Source of the DNA: Ascidia mentula
Lineage: Eukaryota > Chordata > Ascidiacea > Phlebobranchia > Ascidiidae
DNA length: 64,000 nt
Assembly (NCBI GenBank): GCA_947561715.1
Contig: OX387199.1
Location: 3,539,001 to 3,603,000, forward strand
Reading direction: 5' to 3'
The position numbers and the translations under genes are program-made. The notes under the pieces are model-generated. The model did not search any database. It had not been told where the DNA came from and saw nothing but the letters and a program-made list of their open reading frames with translations. Of the stretch, positions 26,001-38,425 are shown piece after piece (positions within the stretch are counted from its first letter, which is position 1; each line of letters begins with the position of its first letter).

Positions 26001-27030
26001 CTCTTGTGTCAAGTGGATCAAGCCGCTATACAACAAGTGTCGCTTCTCCGTAGCTACTTGGTACCCGTCGTTGGGTTTCGAATGAGTAACTGGGTGCGTT
26101 GTTGTGACGCATTCTGAGCTGATTTCGGCTTTTCGACGCTCGAGTGTTCATGATTACGTTAATAGGCCAGCAGAAAGATCAAGTGTGTCTTGAAAAGTAA
26201 TGATGAAATGTTAGGTTCAGTTAAGATATACTATATAAGATCATGTTTGCAAAACCTTAGTCCTACGGTTGAAGCGAGTGTGGATGGTAAAAAAACTTTG
26301 TTGGAAGTCTAGAATCTTCGATTAGTTTTGGTTCTTCACAATCTAGATTATTTCCAATTTTTGATCGAAAGTTTTTAAATAAAATTTTCCTTTTAATTAC
26401 GATTTATGTTACAATGTTGTCTCAGGCAAACTGTTTGGCAATGTTGAAAAGTATTAAGTTAGTCTGTTCCTGTGGTCAAAGCCTACTTACACAAAGATGG
26501 CAAGCAGTTTTGTTGATGCCCATAGCGAAACAGGGGAAATTCAATCTTCCCTTTTGAGTGCGAAGGTGGGTAATCTGAGAGACAGTTACAAGTTTTACGC
26601 ATACAAAAACTTCAATTGTAACTATACTGTACACAGCTATAGGTGTAAATTGAGTCACTAGAGCCAGAATGTCACACCAGGGCAAACTTGCAATAAATTA
26701 TGAAACAATGTACCAGTTTGGGCATAATGTATTGTCAAGCGTACCATAGGGATGTTGGTCATAAGAATTGGACTTCTTACAAAAACTTAGGTTTCTTTTA
26801 CCTTCACACATATATGTTTTGATAATCGTATACCTGACCCAATTATCTTACCTTTACAAAGGTCGCAACAGTCGTTGCATCAAACATGTAGAAAAACGTT
26901 TGTATCAGTGAAACACTATCATCCTCAAAAAGCTAAGAAAGCTCTCGGCCACCCATTAGCCACTGTATTGTAATGCAAACATTGATGTTTCTAACAGCCG
27001 ATCGAAAGAGCATCGCGAGTTATTCGCGAG
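23047..27030. other. intergenic, no gene seen
   Basis: Upstream of the GPCR (minus) and of the pseudocaspase gene (plus), so it should hold both promoters. A 115-codon plus-strand frame at 23846-24193 and a minus-strand frame across it (23930-24178) were considered; neither has splice support or family motifs. The rest is AT-rich and featureless to the eye. Confidence 0.5.
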
Positions 27031-30000
27031 ATGAGCGACGAAGACGTCAAGCTCCAAGCTCAGGAGTTCATTTACAGACAGACCTTACGCAAAGAGAAGT
27101 CGAAAGTCGGTAGACATGCCCTGGAAGAAGTCGGGAGGTCTTTGAATGCGATCTCCCAACGCAGAAGACAATATTTCCTGGAGTACAAAAACTGCAACTC
27201 AATCCGTTGTGTGCGGCAGTGGTATGCTTGGGAAACCAAGGTATTTGTTATTTTTGTAAATAATCGTACATGCATTGTTATTATTTTTTTTTTGATAAGT
27301 CTTTTCGGATATCTGTGGTCCACAGAAGTGGTTTTTAATAAATTGTAAGACTTTATCAACAAGATATATGCTAACAATATACGATTTTGCGTATTTTCAT
27401 TACTACATGTCTTTAGGCAAAATGATAGCCGAATGCTGAAATTTCCATAGTTGTAGTTGATCCTAACCTTTCGGTGATGCATTTCCAAGACTAACGCTTC
27501 GATTTTTGTACTTTGATCTTCAGCGCAACCTGGAGACGAACGTGATTGAGGCAAGGAGTGAAAACGCGGCCACTAGAGGCATCCGCATGTTTCTGCATCG
27601 TGTTGATTTCTATGGCACGCTCCTTGCGCGTTTCGTCGAGTACATTCTCCGTCCTCTGCAGACTCGTTTCTCGACTACTCAGGGCGCAAATCCCGAACTG
27701 GAAAACGTCAAAGATCAGATGAAACAAATGAAGGTTAACAAAACTGACGGCGTTCTTACGTTAGGGTTACATGACTTGGCTCCAGCCAAACAAGCCCATA
27801 GTATTTCGCATTTATTGACACCTTGCTCAACGCTAAAGTTAGCTCACAAGCGGTTTGGTGTATTCGCAAGAAAACTGACAAAAAAACATGTATGTCAAAT
27901 ATTAGGCAATTTTATACGTTCAAAAACCGTCCATATTCATAGTAACGTGTCAACTATACAAACAGGCTGCATGCGAAAGTCTTCTTAGCGACAACACAGA
28001 AGTGGTTCTGGACAACGTGAACCACATCGAGGTGGAGCAACGCTTTCCCATCATTTCGGTGCTTCCCCGAGTTCACGAAACCCTAAATAAGATGGTGATT
28101 CTAGCGTTTCAGTGGCGGATCCACGCAAGGTATCAGACATTCGTTTGCCTGCTGTGTATTTGTACAGGCCGGCACTATTACTTCCCGACTTTTTCCTTGT
28201 GACGCATGAACCCTAGGCTTAATTATGCTTAGTAACTGCTCGATACCCCATTAATTTACCGGAAGCTGAATATGAAAGTATGTAAACAGAGAAGCGCGAC
28301 AAAAATGAATAAATACCATGGTTATGTATTGTTAATATGTTGAATATTTGCAGCTTCGAGCAGCGATTCGAACAAATCGACCATCGTCGTTCTCTCACCG
28401 AAACTGAAAGAGGTCTCAACGAAAAACGTAAGACTTTGAGAGCGATGGAACACAACATCAGGTATAGTATATATTCAGGCATGCTCGAATCCGATCACAT
28501 GAATATCAAATCCTACACGCAATGTGCCTGATTTAAATATAGAGAATTGAGTTTGGAATCGTATGTTGTCGTTAGGGTTTACGCACGATTTAGCACTAAA
28601 ATAAGTGCGCTAAACTACAATTATGCCGTTATAGCGAAAATACAAACAGAGCTTTTGATTTTTGACGTTCAATATCAAAATCCTGGAGAAATCTAAAATT
28701 CAAAATATATTAATTTAACGCAATTTTTGTAATTCGATGCTGATTAGGAGAAACAAGAGAAGCCATGAACTGCTGGAAGAGGAAATAGGAGCAAGAATGC
28801 AGGCAATCTCCACGAGCAACTTCAGCAAAGTGTATGCAGAATGCACAGAAAGGCTCGAAGCAGTTCGTGAAGCTTACCAGCAATGCAAAGCAAACCTTGA
28901 AAACGCAGAAACAGCCATCAAGACGTAGGTTTGCATGAGAACGTGTTTGCTTGAAAGAAAATTTGCCCAGATATGTCATTTTGTACCAATAAGGTGTAGA
29001 AAGCTCATGATTTTTGTGTGTGCATGTAGGGCGAGTGTTGGACTCGGTTATGAAGCAAACTTGGTCGTAATATATAATATTCCCCATGTAACACTGGAAT
29101 TAAAAAATAATTTCCAAGGAACGTTGGTATTGACAAGGTCAACTGCAATATCTTTAACCTCTACATTAAGGCCCATAGCATATGACAAAGGTGCCCACGA
29201 AAAAAGACAATTGCTGTACGTTGCAGGGTACAACAAGGCTTCGGAAAGTACAAGATCGTCGGTCAGAAACAAAAGAAAAAATTGGAATCCAGTTTAGTTC
29301 GGCGGACTCGGAAGGTGGAAGAGCTCGACAAAATCAAAATGGAACTCGATCGTCTTGAGGTATGAGCTTTAAACGTTCCGGGATTCGAACCCATGCTGCC
29401 CTGTTGGTCTAAGTTTATCTGATAGGCCTGTTGGCTTAGGTTCGAATACCTTAACCATCGTTGCCATTTGCCCACAAGAAGTCGATTTATTTGCTCAACC
29501 AATACCAAGTGCCAAAATGTACTGGTGTTTTTGTGAAACTGATATTTTTTTGTTTTCAAACCATATCAGGTTTCAGTATAGCAAGAAAGTGAAATATATC
29601 CGTTTTGGAAGTGAAATATTTAATCGAACAATTCAAGTACCCCTACACCAACCCTGTCGTATGACATTCTTGATCTTTAAAGTGGTTGCTGCCCAACAGC
29701 ATGTTAACGCAATCTGTAAAACCAACTTACAATACATTTTCGTCTTTAGAATCGCAAGTTAAGGCTGGACGAGGAGGAAGTGATTTGGTTGCGAGGTGGA
29801 TACGAAAATGAGGTTGGGGTCATCGAGTCGCTCAAAGACCAATCCGATGGCCTGGAGAAGAACTTGCTCGCGCTAGAAAGACAGAGGGAGGATCTAAAAG
29901 CCTCGTATGAACAATCCATGGAACAAGTATGTGGGGAGTGCAGCTATAAATATAGGAAAATCAGAATATAGAATGCGTCTGACAAAAAAAAAATTACTTT

Positions 30001-31561
30001 ACTCAACAAGTTTTTTTTAAATTGACTGTTTGGTGCAATTTTTTCTCAAAAATATACGATGTATAGAAATTTGGGCAAATTGGTCAATCATAATAACTTA
30101 ACATATCAACTGTTATTTATGCTTGGTCAGCTTGTGGGTCTTGTGTTGTAAAAAGTTCGCATATGGGCCTAGTTTAACCCAAACTTCAAGGTCACACTTG
30201 AACATGTTTTTTTTCTGCAGGTGTTAAAACTGAATACAGACTTTGAAGAACTGAGCCACAAATACGAGTATGTTAAACGTCTTGCATCAACAATGATTGC
30301 GGAACTATGGAGTACAACCGAACCACAAGTGCTAGTCAAACCCAACAAGGTATACTTTTTTCATTGATCGATACAAAAATGACCCTTTACCTTTAATTTA
30401 AGACATTGTAAAAGCGGTCTCTAGGTTTTGCCTTTGACTAAAAACTTTCTTTTGAAGAAGTCTCTCTGTTTAAAGAAACAGGGTTAAGAATCACTGCAGT
30501 AGGCCTTACATATAACTAAGGTGTTGGCCTAAAATCTTATAGTATTTACGTATGTGCTCGCTTGTTTTCGTAGAGTTAAAGTGCAACTGCTGTGTCCATT
30601 TTTCCAGCTCGACGTGCAGACCGTACAGGTGGAACAAGCGTACGACATGACCCAACCGAAAGGCGTTGCCATGCTCGTCTACAACAAGTGGTCCAAAACC
30701 GCCAAGATATCGCCAGAGAAGAACAAACCAAAGCAACCCACCACCAATGATAAGAAAACTGACCTGGGCCACAACCTCGAGTCGCTTTTCGTCCAGCTCG
30801 GTTTCTACGTCATCAAGCGCCCGGGCTTGTCCATTTCGGCCATGCGAAAAAACATGGCTGGGCTTTCTGATCAATACCACGGTTACTCGGGTAATCATAA
30901 CTCATTGATGGTTGTGTTTGTAGCAAACAGCAACGAACGCGGTCAGATCGTGGGTCCAGGCGACAACGTGGTGTCTGTCAAAGAGTTTTTGAGCCACTTT
31001 TCAACTAGTCGTTGCCCGACGCTCATGGGAAAGCCGAAAATCTTTCTCTTCCTACTGAAGGTGGTGAGCAGGGAGCCCGTTCTCCCGATGGTGGACGAGA
31101 TTTTAGGCAAACAAGGAACCGCTGCTCGCAAATCTACTCGACTTTCAGCTGACAGTGACCTTCCGGTGTACTTCGAACCCGAACCTTTGAACCCGGAAGA
31201 TGACTTCCTGGTAGCCCGAGTAATGTTTGAAGACGATACGGCGGCAGACGGCGGGCCTACCTTCGGTGGTGTTGGCAGTACCTCGACGGAATCAGAAATG
31301 CCTTGGTTTGCACGCAACCTCCTCTCCATTATAGCATCCCAGTCCGGCACCACGGACCTCGCCGAAGTGATGAAAAATGTAAAAAAGAGTTTCCGGGACC
31401 ACTTTGCTTCACCGAGGTCAGAAGGTTCGGGTGACAAGGGGTCTAGCGAGAGTTCCCCGTTCGGCTCCGTCGGCCGCTTATCGCAGCAACGTGACGATCA
31501 TGTGAATGTGTTCGTGGACAGTTCTTTGACGCGCAAACTCTACCTGATGCCTGGACTTTAG
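27031..31561 (+). CDS. Coiled-coil protein with C-terminal pseudocaspase domain, 753 aa
   Basis: Nine exons: 27031-27240, 27524-27733, 27966-28129, 28354-28461, 28748-28924, 29227-29359, 29750-29926, 30221-30349, 30608-31561; phases agree throughout. Residues 1 to about 440 are helical, charged and heptad-like, strongest at 230-430 (e.g. KKLESSLVRRTRKVEELDKI), predicting a long coiled coil. The last exon is a whole caspase fold: p20 from AYDMTQPKGVAMLVYN (447) through HNLESLFVQLGFYVI, to CPTLMGKPKIFLF (572-584); p10 from DFLVARVM (635) and PWFARNLLSIIA (668) to VFVDSSLTRKLYL near the end. The active-site SHG is replaced by VANSNERG (541-548) and the QACRG segment by LLKVV, so the catalytic His and Cys are gone; arginines that bind the P1 aspartate are also not found. 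It should be an inactive, possibly scaffolding or decoy, caspase homologue. Known active caspases carry CARD or DED prodomains instead; none is recognised here. Confidence 0.85.
29375..29452 (-). repeat. tRNA-derived SINE-like sequence
   Basis: On the minus strand a perfect box B-like segment (gggttcgaatccc, 29392-29380) follows a box A-like segment (taagccaacaggcc, 29438-29425) at tRNA-like spacing. A second ggttcgaat on the plus strand (29439-29447) may be a relic of another copy. It sits in intron 6 of the pseudocaspase gene. Confidence 0.4.
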
Positions 31562-32714
31562 GTTATCATCGGTTGGATGATTTTTATAACGACATCCAAA
31601 AGTTTTGTAATTGAAACACAAACAGACAAACTTGTGGAAAAACAAGTACAAATTCCATTTGTTTTTTTGTTTTCTGGTAGCAGTATTGGACACTCAGAGA
31701 ATTAATATGCAACAAACCTACAGGGTAATACGGACGGTTTCTTTTCATCTATTTTTTTGTATTTATATTTTATGTTCATGAATATTTTTATGCCGTTTAT
31801 ATGTTATATACGAAGAGTTTATTTTTGCAAGTATGTTTTCTATTCTACGCACCTATATATGTTGTATACGTTTTGAGTGGAATTGTTCACAACTGTAATT
31901 TTATAGACAAGACGTACAGAAGCTATTTTCACAACAAAGTTGATTTGTCAGACGCCTAACAGCTCAGTTGCTATTCACCTTTAGAGACACTTAAAAAAAA
32001 GAAGTTTAAAATGTGAAGCCACCATAGTAAAGACCATTTTGCTGCATGTAGGATTTAGGATTTGCTTTTTTTTGTCATAATAAATTGCACACATTTTCTA
32101 ACAGTAATATGGGCCTATGCTGAGACGAAAGGGTACAGCTAAGAACCAAATAATGGTTATAGATTGCATGTAAATTACAACCACTTGAACAAAAATGCAC
32201 CTGTGAAAGTCAGCCGATTTCAGGAAACGATAAAATTAAATGTCTTTGAAAGTAATCATTGCGACCACAACATGTTGTTAGCTTCGCAAAACACTATCAT
32301 TTTTTAGCAGAAGAAATTAAAAGGTGCTTTGAATGCCATGCAATGCAACGAGATATGTAAGATATCAATGTAATCAAGGAACACGTTCCAAAACATGGAT
32401 GCAACGAAAATTATAGTGCCAGAAAACGAAACAAATTACACCAAGCATTTACAGGAACTGCATCATCGCTGTTAGTAATATTTTTAGTCAACTCAACTGC
32501 AAACAATGGGTTTGAGTTCTGTGTTCGCTTCATGACACTAAGTGTCGATTAACGTAATTGCACAAAAACAAACTGCCATATACATGCAAATACAAGTGTG
32601 AAAAGCGTGACCAGACCCATAAAAATAATAAATGCTTTATGTTCTGTTTTGTCAACAAAGTTTTCAGGATACGATCAAGTGTGCTGTGTTTTGGAGTAAA
32701 AATTTGTTTCCAAC
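31562..32714. other. 3' flank of pseudocaspase gene and upstream region of fibrinogen-related gene 1
   Basis: A poly(A) signal candidate AATAAA is at 32079-32084. The left edge of the tandem duplication is at 31819. A 13-base palindrome gacactaagtgtc (32534-32546), about 170 bases before the fibrinogen-related start codon, is kept exactly in the second copy (39904-39916) and is a candidate regulatory site. No other gene seen. Confidence 0.5.
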
Positions 32715-34420
32715 ATGCAGAAAAGCCTTCTTGCAGTACTTCTGACGGTATTTTTCACGAATGCAGCATTTAACAGCATTGGATTATTAGCTTTAGGTAT
32801 AATGTGTATTGGGTGTGACTTGCAAATTTCCTAACTACCATTTCCATTTCTTTCACAGCCTCAGAAGCCACAGAGTACGAAGTGGGGGACGTAAGTACGT
32901 GCGTACCAACTACGCCCCTCCGATTAACTGGTGAGTTTGTGAGACAAAAATACTGTTTGTAGTCTTGCTAGGGCTGTATACCTTCAATGTCGCTTATCTT
33001 ATTTATTTCTGTTCATAGTGGCATCTTGCTCCCAAACCCAAGTTAATGGAACCGTGCCCCTCAACACGGAACAGATTGTTTACTGCAATAGTGGATGGAC
33101 GGTAAGGTTTAATAGTTGCATGTCATCATCACGTAGTAACATACCGTGTACAGATGAGCAAAGTGCTGTGATAAAGAATGTTTGTAAATAGACTAAATCC
33201 GAATGGTGTAACGTACTATGCGTTCCATGTCAGCGGTTGCTTGCTTAGGTTTTTATGAAAAGATTCGACGGATCGGTTCCATTCAGAACGAATCAATGGT
33301 CAAATTACAAAAACGGGTTCGGCAGCTTTGGTGGGGAATTTTGGTGGGGTAAGTATGATGCAAGGTGATTTTCATTTCCATGCTCCATAAATAGTAACTG
33401 ATTTGATATATATTTAAGGACTAGACAAACTGCACACAATGACGAAGAATGGAAAATGCCGCTTGCGCGTTGATTTAGTGGATACCGATGGCAACTCTGG
33501 TTTTGCAGAATACAGGTGCTTTGTCTTAGTTTTTAATTATGGAGCTATACTCAATATAGCCTGCGAATAAGAATGACTGCATTTGAACAATTTGATTTTT
33601 TTTCGTAGTTTTTTTCGTAAACAACGATTCAATTTCAATTACTCTGATTCTCAAAATTTTGAATCTTTTTGGAAAACCGCCTCTTGTAAATACGTTATGC
33701 ACTAAGCATACAAGGCAACTTAATTTTAAATTCGTGTTCTTGACATTCCCTTTTCCTTCTGTTGTAGTTATTTCTATGTTGAAAGTGAAGCTTTGATGTA
33801 CCGACTTTACGTCAAGAAATACACAGGCAACATTGGTGATGAATTGTCTCAACAAAACGAGATGGAATTCAGCACTTTTGATCGCGACAACGACTTGTGA
33901 GTTACTGCGTGTAAACTTAATATTGTAAAGCCTAACGTGTATTCAATTGTTAACACAGTGGTTCCCAACCATTTTGTAGTCATGGACCCTCTTTTATAAA
34001 ATTTTTAAATCAGTGGAAGTAAATACGAAAATTTCCTGAAGCTTTCACAAGCAGCTCCCTTTACATTTTACGAACCAACTTGTGTTTCCATGGACAAAGT
34101 ATTTCTCCAGGATGTCTGACTAAATAATAATCACTTTGTTTTGTTGGTGACATTTTGTGTCGCATACATTTCGTTTATACATATACTCGCTATGCAAAAT
34201 CAAAGTAATTTGTTGAATTTGGCCACATTTCTATTGATGCAGAAGTTCGGGAAACTGCGCGTTACACTTTGGGGGTTTTTGGTTGCGATCTTGCGGCCGA
34301 GTGAGACTGACAGCTCAGTGGAATCCAAAACCAAACTACGCATTTTCTGTGAGTTGGTACAGCTGGAGAAACGGATGGGGTGGAATTCAAGAAGTGTTGA
34401 TGAAAGTGAAATGTGATTAA
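32715..34420 (+). CDS. Secreted fibrinogen-related protein, copy 1, 246 aa
   Basis: Seven exons: 32715-32796, 32859-32930, 33019-33101, 33249-33348, 33419-33515, 33768-33896, 34243-34420; phases agree. The N-terminus is a signal peptide (MQKSLLAVLLTVFFTNA). A short linker with cysteines leads into a fibrinogen C-terminal domain from about residue 50: GWTVFMKRFDGSVPF, WSNYKNGFGSFGGEFWWG, the calcium-site sequence FSTFDRDND, the GNCALHFGGFWLRSC cysteine pair and the terminal SVSWYSWRNGW plus MKVKCD. The domain starts a little shorter than in ficolins. Proteins of this family are secreted and often bind acetylated sugars or act as opsonins; ligand not inferable. Its 3' end faces the UNC93-like gene. 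The last exon contains GT-AG-like signals 18 bases apart, but reading straight through gives the expected domain. Confidence 0.9.
33957..34020 (+). repeat. hAT-like terminal fragment in intron 6
   Basis: Starts cagtggttcccaacc, the usual terminal sequence of a hAT family, and continues with a gtcatggaccc motif. No matching right end was found before exon 7. The same fragment is at the same place in copy 2 (41420), so it predates the duplication. Confidence 0.4.
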
Positions 34421-35338
34421 CAAACGCCAACATTCATATGACAATAACTCCCCCCTTTTTGTACAAGTTATCTGTTTCATGAGCATTGTACAGAAATGTA
34501 CCCGACTATCATTGCAAATTATTATACTTACTGCAAAAGTGTGCGCCATTTGTTGTATCTTTCTTTGTGCTTGCAACGAGTTGAGAACTGGACGTTTTGT
34601 TGTACTGACATTGATATGACCTCAAACGTGCCGAAACGATAACGATCAGTTTTGCAACAGCGGATGCCGGAAACAAGCGTAACATGACATAATCAGGAAA
34701 CTATGAATCACAAGTTTAAACCTGTTTGCAACTTTGCACTCTTGTACTTTGTAAAAGTATCACGTACAATTAAACCAGTGACAGGGTGTTTTTTTACATA
34801 AAACTGTACATCTTGTTTTCCTGAAATTTCAGGTGCATTTGAACTTTATCACAATTTTTGTTTTTCGGTTGTCCATTGTTCCTCGCAGATAGTGGCATTC
34901 AGTAATTCTCCTTTTGCTTGATCTTCAGTCGTAGAATTCCTGTCAACCGCATAATATACATTTTATGTTTAGATTTCCTTATTTCTTTAGATAATCAATC
35001 AAACCCGGGTGTTACGAATATGTTAAGGTTATGCTTATGGTTTTAATATACAAAAGTATTGCTTTTAAGCCAATGCCTAGTTGATTCAAAAACATTTGTT
35101 TTTTCAATAAACACATGGGCAACACATGGTTAGTCACCGACTATATTCATAAATTTAGCGTACTTAAAAGAAGGTTCTACCAACGGCACCCTAACACCAA
35201 TGGCATAAAAATCGCAATAAAAAATCTGCATATACAAGTTGTGCTGATTTGCTGCTAAATTACTCCCGAACATTAGCGCAAGTTATCGTATGCTTGGAAC
35301 CGAGTGTATTTTCGCTATTTCTATATGATGCTACGTAA
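34421..35338. other. convergent 3' flanks, no gene seen
   Basis: Between the stop codons of fibrinogen-related copy 1 and UNC93-like copy A. A possible poly(A) hexamer (aataaa) is at about 35106 on the plus strand. A hidden last exon of the UNC93-like gene could lie here (see that gene). Confidence 0.4.
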
Positions 35339-38300
35339 CTACATCTTACCCACTGAAAATACGCTCAGTACCAGCGTAGCAAGTTGCACGTATATCTTTA
35401 TCCTTACACAGAGCAGAGTGCTCCAGGCAAACTGCAATGCGACTCCAACACAGAAAATGCAAGACCACATCGTAAACGACAGTTCACGACTTTCGCGAAA
35501 CGTTTCAGCGTACAGATCTGCAACAAATGCTTAAGTATTCAGCAAAGAAATCAAAAAAGCTTTTGAGGCTATATGGATTACGGTTTTAGATTACCGTAAT
35601 CCTAGTATTCTGCTAAAAAACGAAATTATGTCTATGTTACGAAATAGAGTATTTGAAATAAAAGCCTGGTGACTGTGTTTTGAAATTCAGTATCATCGGA
35701 CATGTCGTTGCCAGGAAATAAATAGTCATACTTGAAACCAGTAAACTCCAGCATGCGCTTGTAGAGCCAAGTGTAATGAATATCAGATATACAATCCATG
35801 ACGTGGTTACTGTTGGAACCCACGCGGCAATGAACGTGTAAACCGCCATGTCAGCAAGTCCAACCATGATGAGAACAGGCGTGATACCGATACGGCCCAT
35901 CAGTTTGCTAACCCAGTAGCTCGTGAGACCGTTTGTAATGGCGTAAAGGGTAGAGCACAAACCGACCTTGAAAAACAGACAAAACTGTGACTAAGAATTA
36001 AAAACACAGTCTTAAATGCTAAAAGCACTTGCTGAGAGGTAAGCGAATATTTTTGTTTGTTTACATTTCACAAACGACGCCTAATTGGTGATCGTTTGAC
36101 GAAAGTTCCGTACGCAGTGTTTCTTTTATTTAGATTCTTGTAAATTCGTAAAATAGGCAATTAGTTTTCATCATTATCTGTGATATTTTCTTGATACGCT
36201 CAACTAGATAGCAAAGTTAATCATATTTTATGCATGTATTTAAATGACGTTTTTTATAAATTTACTCTGTGATTCTGGAATGATATCTATCTAATGCATC
36301 CCACCTGGCTTACACCCATAATGCATGAGGCAAAAGCACGTGAGAGGTCCGAGAAAAGAAATGCGCTTTCTAGACCAAGGTAAATGCTGATCGGGTAGAG
36401 GAGGACCTGCCTTAGGTCAATGCTTCTACAGAAAACATCCTTGACTGCAATCCACGACTCCCGAAAAACCTGTAAAAAGGCATTCAAACATTGTAACATA
36501 TATCGCAACCATATATCTCGCTACAGAACACCTACTAAGATATCGTTTTTTTTTTCAAAAATAAACCGTCCTTAAGTCATGCGTTATTTTTTCCACCTGA
36601 GTGAATTTGGGCTTATCTTGTGCAACCCTAGCTTCAGAATCGTCGTCTTTCTTTCCGGTGATAAAAGTCATGGGGATATCAGGCATGATGAGAATGTGAA
36701 TCACGCATCCTGCATGAATATTTTACACAGGTTTTACGTTTGCATCAGATTGTTAATGCGCAATTTTGTTTCGACCTGAAAGCTGGTTATGAACACAACT
36801 GGTTATATGGTTTGATCAAGCTAAAAACATTTCGTTTGTTATAAACCTTGTTGCGTGGAGTATCTGCCTTGTTGTAATGTTATTCGCATCTTTATATCTG
36901 CATGAGTATTTGACCATATTTAAAATAGTTTTCTTAAAACTCGCCATTTTTATCCGTTTGGCTAAACGAAGCCAGTTCATTAAATCCAATTATCCACAAC
37001 AAATACCGATTCTAAAGTAATAGCAATGAATTTAGGATCCTATTAGAATTATGCGGTTTTAAGGGAGTATAGTTTTTTATTCTGAAACTGTGATATATCT
37101 TCCAAGTCAAAATTCTAGACCTTATTTGGATTCCAACTTACCTGCTGACATGATTGCCACAAATATGAAAATTAGGACGTAAATGGCGATAGGATTAGGA
37201 ACGTATTGGTCAATATGTTCCTGTGTGTTTTCTGGGTCTTGGCAGTCGTTGGCTCCGCAGTGGGAGAACTGATTGACTTCTGTTTTGTTTCCAGTGTAAT
37301 TCAAAATTCCGGCGGTTGTCACGTTGGCAGGGTGATTGTGTTCATCAGGATTTTGTTGGGAATCCGAAGATTTGAGAAAGTGGAAAATGACAAAGACGAA
37401 AATGTTGCCCAAGATCTGATGGTTTGCAAACATAGTTAGGATTGTGTCTGGCCACAGTTATTTGGGAATATGATTTAAGAACTGATTTGACAAGGAATTA
37501 TGTGAGAGGTTGTTTAAATGAATTAATTGCATAGAAGATGGCATGTATTATACGATAACAAGCTCTACTTTAATGTGTGGTCAAAATAAACTTACATAAT
37601 TAACAGTAATTAGCTTTACCATGTTCAGTTGGTACATGGAGAACATGATTCCACTGAATTCACGAACACAAGCTTGCTCGCTTTTTCTGGAGTGTTTGTG
37701 GTATAAGTGTCCGCAGTAGGAAAATAAAAGACCAAGCGGAACCCAAAACATGGCGCCTGCCCACCCAACCACCACAGCTGCAATCATCAGCAGCCATTCC
37801 GCTAAAAATAACAACAAAAATTATTGAAAATACTCACCGCGCGGTAGACCATAAAGTAGGTCTATGGAAACAGTATCTTCAAAACACCGTGTCACATGTT
37901 ATACACCTGGGTATACGTTTGCAACAACGTAGGTGATGTAGGCAATTTCACTTAGTATCATCGATATTTTAGCCCCCACCAAGCGGATCACGACGGGAAC
38001 GACGAAGATTGCAAAGAATATGGACGTGGCATAGTTCACAGCGGAGACTTTAGCACCTTGAAACAAAAGATATGTGCAAAACTTTACATCGGGTCAAAGA
38101 TCTTTTAGTAATCAAGGTAAACGCGCTTCAGTAGTAAACTATATTCAGCGGACAAATCTACATTCTTTACAGCTTAAATATTTAGCAATAAGAAACAGAT
38201 CTCACAGACAAGTTGAGACGCATGGACACTGAAAAACTTACCAAGGCCGCCTACGATGTTGATGCTTGACTGGAGAACGAGCACCGATGTGTAACCGCTG

Positions 38301-38425
38301 AAAATTAGCACGATTCCAACGCAAAATATCACAAAAGTTCGTTTGATTTTCCTCTTCTCCGCTCGGTTTTCAGGACTGGATTTTATTTCACAATTAACAC
38401 TTATTTCCTCTTCCGGTAAATCCAT
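35339..38425 (-). CDS. UNC93-like membrane protein, copy A, about 493 aa
   Basis: Eight exons: 38425-38242, 38056-37907, 37801-37620, 37415-37142, 36709-36597, 36469-36305, 35966-35732, 35517-35339; phases agree. Family marks: [20 protein letters not shown] after a basic cytoplasmic N-terminus, [20 protein letters not shown], the [17 protein letters not shown] segment, a long central extracellular loop ([10 protein letters not shown], several N-glycosylation sites, cysteines), a cytoplasmic loop, then [17 protein letters not shown] and [13 protein letters not shown]; about 11-12 membrane spans. UNC93 proteins are MFS-fold; UNC93B1 escorts Toll-like receptors and UNC-93 tunes K+ channels, but this copy's role is unknown. 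The start is uncertain: the frame stays open to an acceptor (ttcgcag) near 38490, so an upstream exon is possible. The last exon contains a perfect donor (GTGG|gtaagatg) just before the stop, so the C-terminus may continue in a further exon. Confidence 0.85.

Noticed and set aside
34299..34316. An 18-base intron in the last exon of fibrinogen-related copy 1
   Set aside because: GT-AG signals are present, but far too short for an intron, and reading through gives the expected domain in both copies.
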